A stretch of 64,000 nucleotides of DNA, taken from contig NZ_CP017080.1 of NCBI RefSeq assembly GCF_001645685.2, positions 1,726,001 through 1,790,000 on the forward strand. Direction: 5' to 3'. This stretch comes from Peribacillus muralis (GTDB lineage: Bacteria; Bacillota; Bacilli; Bacillales; DSM-1321). The notes under the pieces are model-generated. The model did not search any database. It was not told where the DNA came from and saw only the letters and a list, made by a program, of their open reading frames with translations. Positions within the stretch are counted from its first letter, which is position 1. Each line of letters opens with the position of its first letter. Position numbers and translations under genes: made by a program. Below are positions 63,837 to 64,000 of the stretch, piece after piece.

Positions 63837-64000
63837 ATGGATAAAAATCATGTAATTTTAGAGCTATTCCAACATCAAGTAACCTGTTGCTGCCCGGGAG
63901 AAAAGCATCAGCATATGATAGAGTTCTTTCCAGGTGATGTATGGACAATTACGGATGAGCGGAAATATGTGGATTGCCTGGGATGGCACTTTTTAATTGT
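63837..64000 (+). CDS. Iron-regulated Cys/His-rich protein of unknown function, 3' end outside window
   Basis: An open frame starts at ATG 63837 behind GGGGGAG and runs off the window after 54 codons. The visible part has CCCPGEKHQH near residue 19, then FFPGDVWTITDERKYVDCLGWHF. I do not recognise it. Two Fur boxes and a promoter lie 150-200 bases upstream, so it is probably expressed when iron is scarce. The intervening leader has only tiny frames. Whether the complete gene encodes an enzyme, a metal chaperone or a regulator cannot be seen. Confidence 0.6.
   Translation, partial: MDKNHVILELFQHQVTCCCPGEKHQHMIEFFPGDVWTITDERKYVDCLGWHFLI

Noticed and set aside
1-64000. CRISPR arrays, tRNA/rRNA genes, prophage genes, toxin-antitoxin pairs
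   Set aside because: No regularly spaced repeats, no tRNA cloverleaf or rRNA sequence, and no phage structural or integrase genes were seen on either strand.

Overview
The window looks like chromosomal DNA of an endospore-forming, low-GC Gram-positive rod of the family Bacillaceae. The evidence is the block cinA-recA-rny-ymdB-spoVS-tdh-miaB-ricA-cotE-mutS-mutL, which follows the Bacillus subtilis gene order, together with spore genes (spoVS, cotE), a Bacillus-type LexA box, purine-rich ribosome binding sites and frequent GTG/TTG starts. A Peribacillus (Bacillus simplex-like) origin is my guess from general resemblance; no search was run.

Layout. (1) 1-19580: conserved core. It holds competence/recombination (cinA, recA), RNA decay (rny), YmdB, SpoVS, a dipeptidase, a two-subunit 2-oxoacid:acceptor oxidoreductase (korA-korB), an Asn/His/Cys-rich small protein on the minus strand, tdh, miaB-ricA, cotE and mutS-mutL. 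(2) 19581-27111: coaA, a GyrI-like protein, an operon of a permease with two M20 amidohydrolases, and a GntR regulator. (3) 27399-32027: a sugar-acid module (enolase-superfamily dehydratase, MFS anion symporter, RraA-type aldolase, half of a second MFS gene). (4) 32163-34685: azoreductase diverging from an Rrf2 regulator, then a short-chain dehydrogenase whose terminator has been split by an insertion sequence (34686-36425, frameshifted transposase). (5) 36446-37482: decayed DNA. (6) 37539-42572: a 3-hydroxybenzoate/gentisate module with an IclR regulator, fumarylpyruvate-hydrolase-like protein, DinB-fold protein, gentisate dioxygenase and 3-hydroxybenzoate 6-hydroxylase-like flavoprotein. (7) 43238-51989: an unfamiliar catabolic operon with two phosphotriesterase-like proteins (one stripped of metal ligands), a thiolase-like protein lacking the usual cysteine, its DUF35 partner, a CocE-type hydrolase, a metallo-beta-lactamase-fold hydrolase, a two-subunit CoA-transferase and a GntR/UTRA regulator. 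(8) 52208-62955: aromatic-acid transporter, flavin monooxygenase, HSL-type esterase, further transporters and hydrolases, and cytidine deaminase. (9) 63031-64000: two Fur boxes ahead of an incomplete cysteine-rich reading frame.

How the genes work together. From mutL onward the window reads as a 44-kb catabolic accessory region, with modules that each pair a regulator, a transporter and enzymes. The gentisate module can be read as a pathway: 3-hydroxybenzoate to gentisate to maleylpyruvate to fumarylpyruvate to fumarate plus pyruvate. The DinB-fold gene sits where a thiol-dependent maleylpyruvate isomerase would be expected; in a Bacillus the likely thiol is bacillithiol (inference). The 43-52 kb operon is the best candidate for an undescribed system: ester or lactone opening, CoA transfer, and C-C cleavage by an Ltp2/DUF35-like aldolase, with a phosphotriesterase-fold pseudoenzyme encoded beside its apparently active paralogue.
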